Below, piece after piece: positions 36,504 to 48,392 of a stretch of 64,000 nucleotides of DNA. The DNA lies in assembly GCA_023515745.1 (NCBI GenBank), contig JALECJ010000255.1, positions 134,001 to 198,000 on the forward strand. Direction: 5' to 3'. The notes under the pieces are model-generated. The model was not told the origin of the DNA. It saw nothing but the letters and a program-made list of their open reading frames with translations, and ran no database searches. A program made the position numbers and the translations under genes. Each line of letters opens with the position of its first letter. The first letter of the stretch is position 1. This DNA comes from Amoeboaphelidium protococcarum. Its lineage: Eukaryota; Aphelidiomycota; Aphelidea.

Positions 36504-38810
36504 ATGGATGAGCAGAGGTCTCCAAGTTAGCAGTCATAGAGCTAGTAGAGCTCTAATATCAAGGTAGTGTGTAGGTAAGAGTTTAAGTATTCACTTGATC
36601 TGCAATATTTCGATTTGTATAAGTGTAGATTTCGGCCTCAGAATCAGCTGGAGAAGAGTTAGGATGGCCAAGAGATAATGGAAGTTAGCGGTGACTGTAC
36701 ATCCGTCAAGATTATTGGGAATGAATTTTCTGGTAACTTTACTTTTGACCACGTATTTGATGGTAGCTCTGAGTAGAGGCAAGTCTTTTAGCTTTGTGGT
36801 CTCCCTCTTATTGATCAATGTTTCGATGGATTCAATTCGACACTGTTTTGTTATGGTTAGACGTCCAGTGGTAAATCGTATACAATGATGGGCAGTGATA
36901 TTGATGATGAATCCCGTAAAGGTCTCACACCAAGACTTGCTGAAGCTATATTTAAGCGGATTGAGGATGCCCCTCCGTAATTTGAATTCACTGTGCAGAC
37001 ATCTTTTATCGAGATTTATATGGAGAAGATTCGGGATCTTTTGTGCCCATAGAATGATAATCTTCCTATTCATGAAGACAAATCGCGGGGTGTTTACATC
37101 AAGGGATTGTAGGAAGTTTATGTCAGTAATGTGGATGAAGTTTATGAGGTGCTAAGAACGGGGGAAAGTTATCGACAAGTGTCTGCAACTAATATGAATG
37201 AACAAAGTTCTCGGTCTCATTCAATCTTTATCATCACTATTAATTAGAAAGATACTGCGACTGGTACAATCAAAAGTGGGCGATTATATCTCACAGATCT
37301 AGCTGGAAGTGAAAAGGTTGGCAAGACTGGAGCCACGGGATAGACGCTAGAGGAAGCCAAGAAGATCAATAAATCGCTGAGTGCACTTGGTATGGTTATT
37401 AATAATTTGACCGATGGTAAATCGACTCACATTCCATATAGAGACTCTAAACTTACTCGAATCCTATAAGAATCGCTGGGAGGTAATTCAAAGACAACTC
37501 TGATTATCAACTGTTCGCCATCATCATTCAATGAAGCAGAGACGGTGTCGACTCTTCGCTTTGGTACTCGAGCTAAAACTATAAAGAATAAGGCTGTAGT
37601 CAATGTGGAGTTGTCGAATAGTGAACTGAAGGTGTAAGTGAAAAAATTGAATATGAGCGTGGTCAACATGCAATAATACATTTAAAGTTTGGAAGCGGAA
37701 CTGTAAGTATGGCGTTCAGGTGGGCAAGTCAGTGAGGAAAAGAGAGCATCCCTGGTCTCAAGCTCTCAACTAAATGGCAATATCACTCCTACGAGAGAAG
37801 CATCTTCATCAGCATAATAATCTGCCAAGATTGCGCGCTCTGGCTCTCCTCTTACACTCACCATTGATGAACGACAAGAATTTATGGATCGAGAGAATGA
37901 GTTGAATGATTAATTGGCACAGAAAGAGAAGGAGTTGGACGATCATCGCAATCTAATTGCTTCTCTCAGCGATGAATTGACCACCGCTAAGGCTTAATGT
38001 TCTCAATTTGAAGTTGATAATCATGAACTCACCGCTAAGTATTCTGACTTGAAATTGTAATTGGAGAAGTAAAATTTAGAGCATTAAGACTTAGTGATCA
38101 CGTTTGAAGCATTGAAAGAGTAAAACATTTTGCTCTAAAAGACTCTTGAAGAATCTTAAAGGTCCTCTCAAGGAGATGACTAGAATGCTGATACCTCTGA
38201 GAAAGTCGGCTCAGAGAGTCATAACCAAGATGAATATAATCAAGAAATTGAATTACTTCAGTAGAGCTTGTCGCGTAAAGAGTAGGAACTGGAGCAATTG
38301 AGGTTATCTTAATTTAATGCTAGCGAGAAACCTGTAGATGAATAGCTTAAATCGCTCATGGTGGACTTGCAGGACAGGTGTCAGAAAGTGGTGGATTTAT
38401 AAGTTCAGTTGGATGAGGCATAAGACAAGAATCGATAGCTATAAAACTCTCAGAATTAGAGAGAGTATCAGCGGAAAATGCAAGTTTTGGAGAAATCAAT
38501 TGATCAACTGACAACAGTTTAGAAGCAGTTGGTTGATCAAAATCTGGCTCTTAAAACCAATTTTGACATAGCATAGCGCAAGATTTCTAACAGAGATGCT
38601 AGGATTGCTGATTTAGAAAAGTTGTTCCAGGAGTTCAACTAGAAGTTGGCCTCAAATTAGATGGCTCATGAGAAGTAGGTAGCTAAACTGGAGGCTAGCA
38701 TACAATAACTGACTCAGCATAATCTTGATCTGCGCGCCAAATTCTCCTTCGGTTCTGGCAATGTTAAGAAGCCACTCAAAGGTGGTCTCAAAAGTCCATT
38801 AAAAGACTGA
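36504..38810 (+). CDS. kinesin-1 heavy chain
   Basis: Exons 36504-36574 and 36629-38810 encode 750 residues. Motor domain with [10 protein letters not shown]-loop [15 protein letters not shown], switch [14 protein letters not shown], switch [33 protein letters not shown] and [20 protein letters not shown]. The neck [19 protein letters not shown] precedes a long coiled coil rich in UAR-coded Gln and a short tail ending GGLKSPLKD. Layout and length fit conventional kinesin-1 (plus-end cargo motor), nearer the fungal than the animal type because the tail is short. The 54-nt intron has no in-frame UGA and could be translated if kept, but splicing restores [10 protein letters not shown]. Confidence 0.93.
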
Positions 38811-38933
38811 GTACATTTGGAGTAATATTAGTCTGCGCATCACGGAACGCTACTTGATCACGTTCTGTCCGGCCTAAATCTCAAGGAAATATGATCAACT
38901 CTCAAGTTTTGTAATTTAACAGAATATATTCAT

Positions 38934-39182
38934 TCATTAGTTGCTGTTAGATTACTGCTTCTTGGCCTTGTCTATAGCCTGATCCAGCTTCTTCTCTTTA
39001 AGAGCAATAATGATACAGGCGCGATATTCGTCAAATAGCTCTTTACATGGCTCATTATTGTTCTCATCAACCTGCAGGCGATTATCTTTAGTCTACTGCA
39101 AAAACACGTCAGCATACCACTAATTAAAACAATCCTCATAGTTCTACTTCAATTCCGTACATTCCTTCCTCATCGACTCCAT
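38934..39182 (-). CDS. MDM35: Mdm35/TRIAP1 twin CX9C protein
   Basis: 82 residues with the two CX9C motifs of this family: ECTELKQNYEDCF (residues 8-18) and PCKELFDEYRACI. The second is followed by IIALKEKKLD and a basic, Gln-rich tail. Mdm35 works in the mitochondrial intermembrane space as the partner of Ups1/PRELI lipid-transfer proteins and is imported by Mia40. One exon; UAR=Gln in the first CX9C and in the tail; UGA at 38934-38936. It is convergent with the kinesin gene. Confidence 0.92.
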
Positions 39183-39451
39183 AATTTTGTAAGTAAATTT
39201 CGATAAAAGTCAATCAGGCTCTCCCTACTGTAACTGTGATGGAAATAAAGAGGCGGCTTAAGAGCTTAAAACGTTGCAATTTTCTGGTAAATGCTAAAAG
39301 CAAACGGCCCCTAAAATAGCTGGAGAAAACGAAAAATTTGCCTCGTAGTTTGTCTCTCTCTATTTCTCACTGAAAATCAATCAAACTTGATCCTTTTGAT
39401 ATTAAAATAGAGGAAGTGATAGATATCTAATTGCATACAATAACAATAATA

Positions 39452-39829
39452 ATGAGTGTTAATCCTAAAGCATACCCACTGGCAGACTCTGAGTTGAGTC
39501 AGAAAATCTTGGATCTGGTACAGCAGGCTTCTCACTACAAGCAGCTGAAGAAGGGAGCCAATGAGGCCACCAAGACTCTGAATCGCGGTATCTCTGAGTT
39601 TATCGTGATGGCTGCCGATGCCTCTCCTATTGAAATCATTTTGCATCTGCCTCTGCTGTGTGAAGATAAGAATGTTCCGTACGTGTTTGTGCCTAGCAAG
39701 ACTGCTCTGGGCAGAGCATGCGGCGTCACTCGCCCAGTAATCTCTTGCTCCGTGACCAGCAACGACGCGTCTGAATTGCGCAATCAGATTCAGGCCATCA
39801 AGCTGTCCATCGAGAAGCTGTTGATTTGA
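39452..39829 (+). CDS. SNU13: 15.5K RNA-binding protein Snu13
   Basis: 125 residues of the L7Ae/eL8 family: [40 protein letters not shown], and [15 protein letters not shown] match Snu13/NHP2L1 across the full length (126 aa in yeast). It binds kink-turns in U4 snRNA and box C/D snoRNAs and nucleates Prp31 binding. Single exon, ATG at 39452, UGA at 39827-39829. Unusually here, all six Gln are CAG and none is UAR, consistent with high expression. Confidence 0.96.
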   Translation: MSVNPKAYPLADSELSQKILDLVQQASHYKQLKKGANEATKTLNRGISEFIVMAADASPIEIILHLPLLCEDKNVPYVFVPSKTALGRACGVTRPVISCSVTSNDASELRNQIQAIKLSIEKLLI

Positions 39830-40174
39830 TTGTCCCGTTGAATTAATATCACATTTGACTCAATAGAATTTTTAATTCATTTCTTTCTAATTTAAATGTT
39901 ATACTTTTTATACTTTATATCGATGGGAGATAGTGCTGAACTCTCATATAGTAGCCTTTAGATGAATCTCGCTTGCTCGACTAAACGTTAAATTTGGCGT
40001 TTTGCCGTCGCTTCGTTTCGCCCGTTTGTGCTTTGGGGAATTCTTTGTTTCTTGTCTTTTGGTTCCTTTTACCTATTATTGTGTGTGTGAGTGGGTATAA
40101 TAAGACATTTTCTGACTATCTGTACATAGCTCTTATATTTTGAACAACTGAAATTATACTCTGTACTCTAAGAA
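39830..40174. other. intergenic region, CAPZB promoter side
   Basis: 345 bases between SNU13 and CAPZB. It carries a GC-richer patch near 39995-40040 with GTCGCTTCGTTTCGCCCG and an AT-rich leader. No gene or repeat recognised. Confidence 0.45.
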
Positions 40175-41214
40175 ATGGTATGCTCATCTTATATGGTTAG
40201 TATTGTAACATTCATCTTTCATTTTTAAATATGTAGGCTGATTCGTTGGATTGTGCATTGGATCTTATGAGGAGACTGCCACCTCAGAAAGTGGAGGAGA
40301 ATTTGGCAGCATTGATTGATATCTAGCCAGATCTTACTGAGGACCTGCTATCTGCTGTGGATCAGCCTTTGAAAGTTTAGCTCTGCAAGAAGACCAACAG
40401 AGAGTACTTGTTATGTGATTATAACAGAGACGGCGATTCTTACAGGTGCGTTAGCCGCTTTTTAAAGACTCTTTTAAATCTCTTATTATATACTCTGTTA
40501 TGTATGTAGAAGTCCATGGTCTAACCAGTATGAGCCGTCGTTACCTGATGGAGCTGTACCGTCTGACTCTCTTAGAAAGATGGAAGTTGCTGCTAATGAG
40601 GCATTTGATACCTATCGCGATCTTTACTTTGAAGGTGGTGTGTCTTCAGTTTATATGTGGGATCTTGATGATGGATTTGCAGCTGTTGTTCTTATCAAGA
40701 AGAGTAAGATTTTCATATTATAATGCCCTAATTTACTTGATTAAAACATCGTTTGATGATCATCATTGTAGGCGCTGATGGTGGAAAGAAGGTGAAAGGC
40801 AGTTGGGACTCTATTCATGTAGTGGAGGTGCATGAGACCAAGAAGACTAATGCTCACTACAAACTGACATCCACAGTCATGTTGTATATGTTGACTAATA
40901 AGCCTCAGACTGGCGATGTCAACTTGTCTGGCTCAATGACGAGACAGGTGGAGTCTGATCTGCCTCTTGAGTTGGTATCTTCCGGCCCAAGTGGAAAAGA
41001 GAAGGACAATCATGCATCCCATATTGCCAATATTGGCAGATTGATTGAGGATATGGAGTTTAAGATGAGACACTCACTTCAAGATATCTACTTTGGCAAG
41101 ACGAAGGATATTGTCAATGATTTGCGCAGTGTCGTTCCATTAAGTGAGAAGTCCAAGGTGGACAATGTGCAAAAGGAGTTGGCTGCCAAGTTGAATGAGA
41201 AGAGTACCAAGTGA
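40175..41214 (+). CDS. CAP2: F-actin capping protein beta subunit
   Basis: Exons 40175-40177 (the ATG only), 40237-40445, 40510-40703 and 40772-41214 encode 282 residues. Landmarks: [75 protein letters not shown] and [13 protein letters not shown]. All introns are 59-68 nt. It caps actin filament barbed ends with the alpha subunit. The first exon is ambiguous: ATG TAG GCT at 40231 would start MQADSL without any splice, while splicing gives MADSL, nearer other CAPZB proteins. UAR is rare in this gene. UGA at 41212-41214. Confidence 0.93.
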
Positions 41215-41500
41215 TTGTCGTCGTAGTATGTGTGTGTCGGAGCGGTGTATATCGATCGTATGAACTGTTGGAAATAATTTACTAGCCTAATTTTTGTTTG
41301 ATTGCTATATTTTGAAATTGACGCACTGCATCACTCATAGAGAGTAAGTGCTCAGTGTTTCTCACTCTTTAGCTGTCTTTTGTGTGATGAGATTTAATCC
41401 ATTTTCAGGCTTCCCGTTTCAGAGAGACGTATTTCGTTTCACTATGATAAGTCGGAAGAACCAGTGAGCTCTTTCTCGTTGAACACGCTAGCTTGCAATT

Positions 41501-43455
41501 ATGGATTTATTCAAGTAACAGCATATAGATAATCTCAATTCTGCCTTGTAGTAGTCCTCTACAGACTTGCATAAGGTATTTCATTTTGGTGGTTCTTAGT
41601 ACCAATATTTTATGTATTAGTTTTAATTTTTTTGTAGGTGTTTGAATTGGATGAAACTTGTAGTATTGTCAGATGTAGTGCTCGAAATGGGGATTTAATG
41701 TCTACCGCGTTTGGAGTTGATGACTTTCATTTGATCGTCTCCTCGTAATCTCAGATGAATAACCATCAGGGGACATATGATACTAGAATTCTGGACATAG
41801 ATTTGAACACTCAAATTGCTGTTAATTTGAACCCGTTATAGATGCCTGGTGCCAACTGTGTGCCTGTCTCTGTACATGTCGCGCGTTATTTCTGCTCGCT
41901 TGTTTCAATCGCGTTTCAGAACGGATCTCTGGCGATTAGTGAAAGAGATACTCACTGTATTTTAGTATTATGCGAGTTTGAGAATGGAACTACTGGGTAT
42001 TACGGCATTTAGATTGCAAATGGACAGGCTCAGCTTATTGATAGTGAAAGTCGTAGTCGTTCTACTGTTAAAGCTTGTATCCCGTTTTTAGATGTCACTG
42101 CTAGAAATAGTTGCCGCGTGAATTGCGACTACAATCTGATGAATAATGATTACTTCTCTTAGTCTGACTCGCAGAATTAGATCAATGTCCGTCTAAGCTA
42201 CGCTCTGAATTAAGTTGGTTCTGAATTCTCCTTTAATAAATTACCGTAGAATTTTGAAGCCTCATTGAATGTGAAATTATGTCCAATGTCGTTTGAAGGT
42301 TCGTCCCAGTTGTAGTAGATTAAATCTCAATACTTGGCGTTGGTCAATTTGAATAAGATTAGAAATGCTGATCAAGGCGTAGATCTTTGGAGTGGTCTGA
42401 GGAATAAAGTGAGTGCTAGTATGTAAGTCGATAATTTCTTGGAATATTATGTTCAAGGTAGAGCTGTCGAGTATTTTCAACATTTGCAATAGCACGACAT
42501 TGAAGATTAGGAAGATATCCTTGACAGTGATTTAGATTAGAAGATGTTCCGTTAGGATTAGGATTTCTGTGACTTTCTGTGGACTTTCTGCTAGTAAACG
42601 GTAAACTAGACAGATTATGTGCAAGTGATGAATGCTATTGCTGATTCTCTCGAGTCTGGAACTTTGCTTCCCGCACTGAGAAAGAACAATGATACGTAGT
42701 TGTCTTAGTTGATTAGCGAAAGCAATTATCTACACAGTGATCGTCATATTGTTGATTTGCAAGAGAAGCAATCTAATCTCTCATCTTAGTTTGATTACTG
42801 GTTGTAGGAGCCTTCGGAAGACGTTGAAGTGTCGCCATCATTACAACTCTTCATTGAAATTGGTTATAATAAATTATGGGCTGATCTGTAACATATATTT
42901 ATTGCTCAAAAACTGCTCTCTTAGTATGAGTTGAATCAGTTCTTTAACACGTCGTCACTAACTGAGAAGATCAATAAGCTTGGCCTGTTGTTGGTACTGA
43001 GTTAACTTTTATATGTGTTGAAAAGTAATCTGTTTGGATTGGGTGTAGATAATATTCGCGTAATTGTCTAGAATGCCTTTTCCTGTCTAATTAAAGCTGT
43101 CAAATCTAATAGCAACTTAATTGATCTCAATTATTAATTTAGCTATACGTTGCCTAAATACTCTGCTGGAACTGTGAATTTTATGTCCGCTCTATGCTCC
43201 ACAATGCATCCTGAGATAGTGAATTTGACTTACGAGTCAAAATTCTCCACCAAGCGTCTACTGTTCATGAATAAAGCTTTAAATGGCCTATTTAGAAATG
43301 GTGGTCTCGTTCATGGTCAGAACTATCAATGTAAAAATGATGAAGATCTGATGGATGATTCTTTAGAGCTTGAATCTGATATTAACAGTGATGATGCTTA
43401 GGACGATATTAACAATGCCCTGTATAATGTGGAAGAGATTACGATTGATAAATGA
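41501..43455 (+). CDS. RZZ complex subunit Zwilch homologue
   Basis: Exons 41501-41575 and 41638-43455 (62-nt intron) encode 630 residues. The C-terminal half follows the Zwilch pattern: VDLWSGLRNKVSASMQVDNF, QDFCDFLWTFCQQTVNQTDY, VMNAIADSLESGTLLPALRK, NNDTQLSQLISESN, SLQLFIEIGYNKLWADLQHI, then TEKINKLGLLLVLSQLLYV. Zwilch works with ROD and ZW10 at kinetochores to load dynein and checkpoint proteins. The N-terminal half is beta-rich and divergent. The match is by recalled pattern only, so it is likely rather than certain. UAR=Gln throughout; UGA at 43453-43455. Confidence 0.75.
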
Positions 43456-43564
43456 GATGATTGATTCATAAAAATGCGATACAATTTCTCTTTATTTAAA
43501 CTTCAGTAATATTCTAAATAATAATCATTTGGTCCATTCCACAAACAGCATTACCCCACAGTCA

Positions 43565-45847
43565 TCAAATCTTTTTACTTATCTTGATACCGTCATCCTT
43601 ATCAGTGTCAACCATAAAAGTATCGCCATTCTTAATGTTTCCCTCCAGTATCAGCATAGACATTGGATTGAGCAACTACTTCTAGATAAGACGATTCAAA
43701 GGCCTTGCACCATACACCGGATCATATCCTTGATCAGCTAGCCATTTTTTGGCCTGCTCAGACACTTCCATCTTCAGCTGACGGCTCTCTAGTCTCTTGG
43801 ACACGTCACCCAGACGCAGTTCAAGAATATCTCTAAGCACTTAGCGATCTAGTCTGTTGAACACAATCAGGTCATCAATTCTGTTTATAAACTCTGGAGA
43901 GTAATGACGTCTAACAACTTCCAATACTTCCTATTTTTGAAAGTCAGGGACTATACCACTGTCGGAGTTGGATGTGGTTTACTCTGCCAGCACTTCCGAT
44001 CCCAAATTACTAGTCATTATAATCATGGCGTTCCGGAAATCAATCTTGCGTCCTTTGTTATCAGTCAAGTGCCCCTCGTCCAATACCTGAAGAAGCAGGT
44101 TGGAAACATCTCTATGAGCCTTCTCAAATTCATCCAACATCAAGATGGAGTATGGTTTTCTACGCATAGCTTCAGTCAGCTGTCCAGATTCTTCATATCC
44201 CACATATCCGGCAGGAGCACCTATGAGCATACTTACAGAATGCTTTTCCATGTACTCACTCATATCAATCCTTGTAATGGCATTCTCGGTATTGAATAAG
44301 AATTCCGCTAGAGCCTTACAAAGCTCAGTCTTACCAACTCCAGTACCACCCAGGAACATGAATGATGCGATAGGTCGATTGCCAGCATGAAGTCCAGCAC
44401 GAGATAAACGAACAGCCTGAGCCACGGCTCTGATAGCCTCGTCTTGACCAACTACTCGACGCGTAAGAGCTTCCTCCATATGGATCAGTTTCTCCCTCTC
44501 ACCTCGCATCAAATTAGACACGGGAATACCTGTGGCTCGACTGACAACATTGGCAATGTCTCGACTGGTCACTTTCTCTCTTACCATCAAATCTTCTCTT
44601 TCATCCACAGCATCCTCATCCAATGTATCAACCTTTGGAATAGAAGCCTCCAACTGCGGAATTACACCATAACGGAGTTCACTTGCACGGCCAAGATCTC
44701 CACTTCTAGATGCGAGTTCCAAATCATGACGTGCACGCTCCAGTTCCATCTTCTTCTCTTTGATCACATCCAATCTCTCCTTCTACTGCTGCCACTTCTC
44801 GCTGAGCTCTCTGGATTGACCCTACTTCTCCCTAATCTACTCTGCAAGTAATTCACGTCGCTACACACTGGCAGGATCGGTTTCCTTTTTCAAAGATTCC
44901 AGTTCAATCTGCATTGTAATAATAGATCTATCCAGCTGTTCAATAGATTCCGGTTTTGATTCCTGCTCCATTCGCAGTTTACTACAGGCTTCATCAACTA
45001 GATCAACCGCTTTATCTGGAAGGAATCTATCCGCGATATATCGCTTTGAATTAACAGCAGCAGATACTAATGCATTATCAGCAATTTAAACTCCATGATG
45101 TACTTCATACTTATCGCGCAAGCCACGGAGAATAGTGATAGTATCTTCTACAGTCGGCTCATCGACCATGATTGCTTAAAATCTACGCGCCAAGGCAGCG
45201 TCCTTCTCGATGTATTTTCGATATTCATCAATCGTAGTGGCTCCACAGCAATAAAACTTGCCGCGCGCCAACATTGGCTTCAGCATATTACCAGCATCCA
45301 TAGAGCCTTCTGCCTTGCCCAAGCCTAAGAGCATGTGCATCTCGTCAACAAACAAAATCACCTATCCCTCTGAGTCAGTGATATCCTTCAGTACAGCCTT
45401 CAATCTATCCTCAAACTCACCGCGATACTTGGCACCTGCAATGAGGGATCCTAAATCAAGAGCAAACACCTTCTTATCTTTAATTGAGTCTGGCACCTCA
45501 CCTTTGGCAATACGCTGAGCTAAGCCTTCAATGATGGCAGTTTTACCGACACCCGCCTCGCCGATCAACACTGGATTGTTCTTGGTGCGACGTGATAAAA
45601 CTTAAATGGTCCTTCTAATCTCTTCCTCTCTCCCAATGACGGGATCCAGCTTACCTTACTATGCCAGCTCTGTCAAATCTGCCGCATATTGCGATAGCGC
45701 AGGGAACTTGCCACCCGCATTCTAATCAGTTCTCAGTCTAAATCCCTATTTACCAACCGCGAAATGTCTAGCAATGTTCAATTATGGACTATGGAGTAAT
45801 AGCTTCTTTCCTTTTGATAATTACTAGTTTCTAATTACGCGCAACAT
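43565..45847 (-). CDS. HSP78: mitochondrial ClpB-type disaggregase Hsp78
   Basis: 760 residues. The basic start [20 protein letters not shown] looks like a mitochondrial presequence and there is no ClpB N domain, as in Hsp78. NBD1: [20 protein letters not shown], Walker [10 protein letters not shown] (about 94), Walker [14 protein letters not shown]. The M-domain coiled coil follows (about 310-400). NBD2: [18 protein letters not shown] (about 493), [36 protein letters not shown], and [18 protein letters not shown]. It resolubilises matrix proteins with mtHsp70. All motifs are intact. UGA at 43565-43567 is followed at once by a second in-frame UGA. Confidence 0.95.
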
Positions 45848-46210
45848 TATTGATATCAATAACAGTAAATATGACGCGAGTAATAAATTTGATAAAACAA
45901 TCTGCGCGGAAGAGACTATCAATGCTCAACCGGAGCTCTCCCAAACCCGCGCAGAACGGTAAAGATCACTGGCGAACTTGATAGAAACAATATACTTACC
46001 ATTCATTCTACACTCTTAAGTCAGTATTCCTGTTATGAAGTAGTAAAAGAAGGTATTCCAAGGACTTCAGTTTACAAATTCCCGCGTGGTTTGTAAAGTT
46101 TTATAATTATTGATTTCTCAACCCAGACGCGGTTATATTCTCTTTTCCCTTTCTCAATTCATACTCCACTAAAGTGCTAAATACATATCGCGCCAAGCCT
46201 CTTGTTAAAT
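45848..46210. other. divergent promoter region (HSP78 / LSM5)
   Basis: 363 bases. Contains a 9-base GC-rich inverted repeat, TCTGCGCGG at 45901-45909 and CCGCGCAGA at 45947-45955. I found no properly spaced heat-shock element. No gene seen. Confidence 0.5.
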
Positions 46211-46531
46211 ATGGACAACATAGTATTGCCTTTAGGTATATTTATATTACAAGATTTAGTGATAGCTTTACAATTTTTGAGTGATGCATCTAATGTAGAA
46301 CTTATGGACAAGTCAATCGGGAAGAGATTGTGGATAGTACTAAAAGATTAGAGTGAAATCATTGGGAACCTGGTGGGATTTGATGAATTCGTAAACATAG
46401 TTTTAAGTGACGTACAAGAGAAGGAGATTAAATCTGATGGTTAAAGTTCTATTAGAAAATGCCCTGAAATGCTGCTAAATGGCGCGTCAGTTTCCGTTCT
46501 GATTCCAAACTATGAGGGAAATGCATTTTGA
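46211..46531 (+). CDS. LSM5: Sm-like protein Lsm5
   Basis: Exons 46211-46235 and 46299-46531 encode 85 residues: LPLELMDKSIGKRLWIVLKD, then EIIGNLVGFDEFVNIVLSDV and MLLNGASVSVLIPN. These are the Sm1 and Sm2 motifs with the Lsm5-specific LMDKxIG start. Lsm5 is in the Lsm1-7 (mRNA decay) and Lsm2-8 (U6 snRNA) rings. The 63-nt intron (GTATAT...TGTAG) is a multiple of three and has no in-frame UGA, so an unspliced transcript could still be translated with a 21-residue insert; splicing gives the conserved PLELMDK. UGA at 46529-46531. Confidence 0.9.
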
Positions 46532-46580
46532 CTTAATATAAACATGTTCAATATCCGCTTATCCTTGTACAAGAGTTCAT

Positions 46581-48196
46581 TCATAAAGCTTTCATAATAG
46601 CATTCACCATCTCGGTGACCGTGCTGAAGTTATTAGAATTTTGAACGTCCTACCATACACCTTGCGTAACAATACGAGATTAAGACTTTTAACGCTAAAA
46701 CGAAGCTTACCTGAACTTTATCAGCAATTGACGTTGGCTATACATTAATCAACTCAAATCCGCTATTTCTTACGCCGTCTGTGACTACGGAGAGGTCCAT
46801 AGGATACCAGCGATCCAATTTCAATGCCAGAATCACGTCCTTCTTCTGCACAATCATAGTGTCTGGATGTTTGGCAACGTTATAATCCACGCGATATTGT
46901 TTCTTCAAATTCTCCACCTCGTGCAGACGTCTCTCAAACGTGCGTAGACGTGATTGCAGTTGAATGATCAGCATATGCAGACTGTCCTGCTTTACATTTG
47001 CAATTATATCATCCAGAGGAAAGTTGGAGTTCCACTACAATATCATATTAATTTAAAGACTGGCGCTAATTTGAAATACATACCTTGACTTTATCGACGG
47101 ACAAATCCTGAGCGAATTCAATTATAGCAGTAGTCGCTCTTTATGTACCGCTCTCAAACTAAACAGTCATCACATTCTGTTCAGAATCAATAGCCAACTG
47201 ATACCCAAGATGTCTCTCCAGAAATTGCAAACAGCTCTCATACTTTACACGCAAAGATTCAGACTTTTGCTTGAGCTTTTCATTCTACATGCGCTAATCG
47301 TTTAAAGCTTCCTGCTTTGTCAGTAAATTCTGTTTCAAAACTTGAATTTCAGATTCCAATTCTTCCTTCTTCGCGCTGCTCTCGTACAGCTCTCCCGTCA
47401 TGTCGTTCAATTGCTCTTCCAGTGCCATTCTTTCCGTGTTCTACGCGAAAGATTATGATTTTGATTGACAATGGACTGCTAGATGTAAAAAATACCTGTT
47501 ACTCAACCTCCTGTTCAACCTGCTGCAAAGTTGGCCTTTCGAAAATCTTTTCCACCTTAACCAGGTGTTTAACTTCATTGCTCTACCAGAGTATAATTAA
47601 AATGAACTGATGATAATGATTGCGATTAATACCTTATGAAGATTATCAGCTAGAATATGATTTGTTTCAGCCATGCGCCGGTTGATCTCGTCGCGCGTAA
47701 TTTATATCTTATCTAACCCGTCGTTAACTTCTTTACGTGAGCTTGCCATCTTATTAATAATTTCTTGATACGCCTCGGACAATTTCTTTACGTCAGCACC
47801 TACATTTAATAAAATTGATTGATGGTGTCAACAATAATATATTCTGAAACCATACTGCTTTATAGCGTGTCAAACTGCTCAGTAGACTTTGAGGGATCAA
47901 CCTTCATTAACTCCTCCAAGAATAATTTCATAGTTTAAGACTTTATATACTTTTCTTGAGCTTTTAAAAATTATTCCTACACCGTATTCGAGATATTGCA
48001 GATACACTTTATGCTCATTAATTGATGTTACCTTGAGCAATAGTTTCTTGTCTTTCACACTCTCCAAGTCCCGCTGTATGTCATCCACTTTACCATAGAC
48101 AGCTTCAGCTTACTCTTGCAATGAATCCAATTAGCTACATTAACAGCCAATTATAGTAAGACTGCGTTGGCATACGATATCATACTTTAGAGTCAT
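46581..48196 (-). CDS. coiled-coil protein with seven exons, kinetochore-type candidate
   Basis: Seven exons (minus): 48032-48196, 47856-47976, 47633-47799, 47496-47582, 47084-47440, 46711-47034 and 46581-46649. Together they encode 429 residues; introns are 49-61 nt, GTA...TAG. It is heptad-rich for about 250 residues (LEEQLNDMTGELYESSAKKE, then ESEIQVLKQNLLTKQEA), then has a globular segment (YESCLQFLERHLGYQLAIDS, ATTAIIEFAQDL), a second helix and an end DGVRNSGFELINV. A coiled coil followed by an RWD-like alpha/beta segment recalls kinetochore proteins such as Kre28/Sos7 or Spc25-type subunits, but I cannot name it. Splicing is well supported: all frames join in phase and total a whole number of codons. 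Confidence 0.7.
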
Positions 48197-48392
48197 CTTG
48201 GAAAATTATAGTCAAGGTTCCGGTAATGAGTTAGCGTTTGAAGTAGAAAGATGTAAGAAGTATCGAACAGCCAAGTCAAAGGCCTGAAACGAAACAACAC
48301 GCGCCGCGAAATTTCATCTGGGTGATTAGTTGGGGCATGCTATATTTTTAAAGCGAGTATCATAAAGGTATGAAATCTTGGCTCAACTTTTC

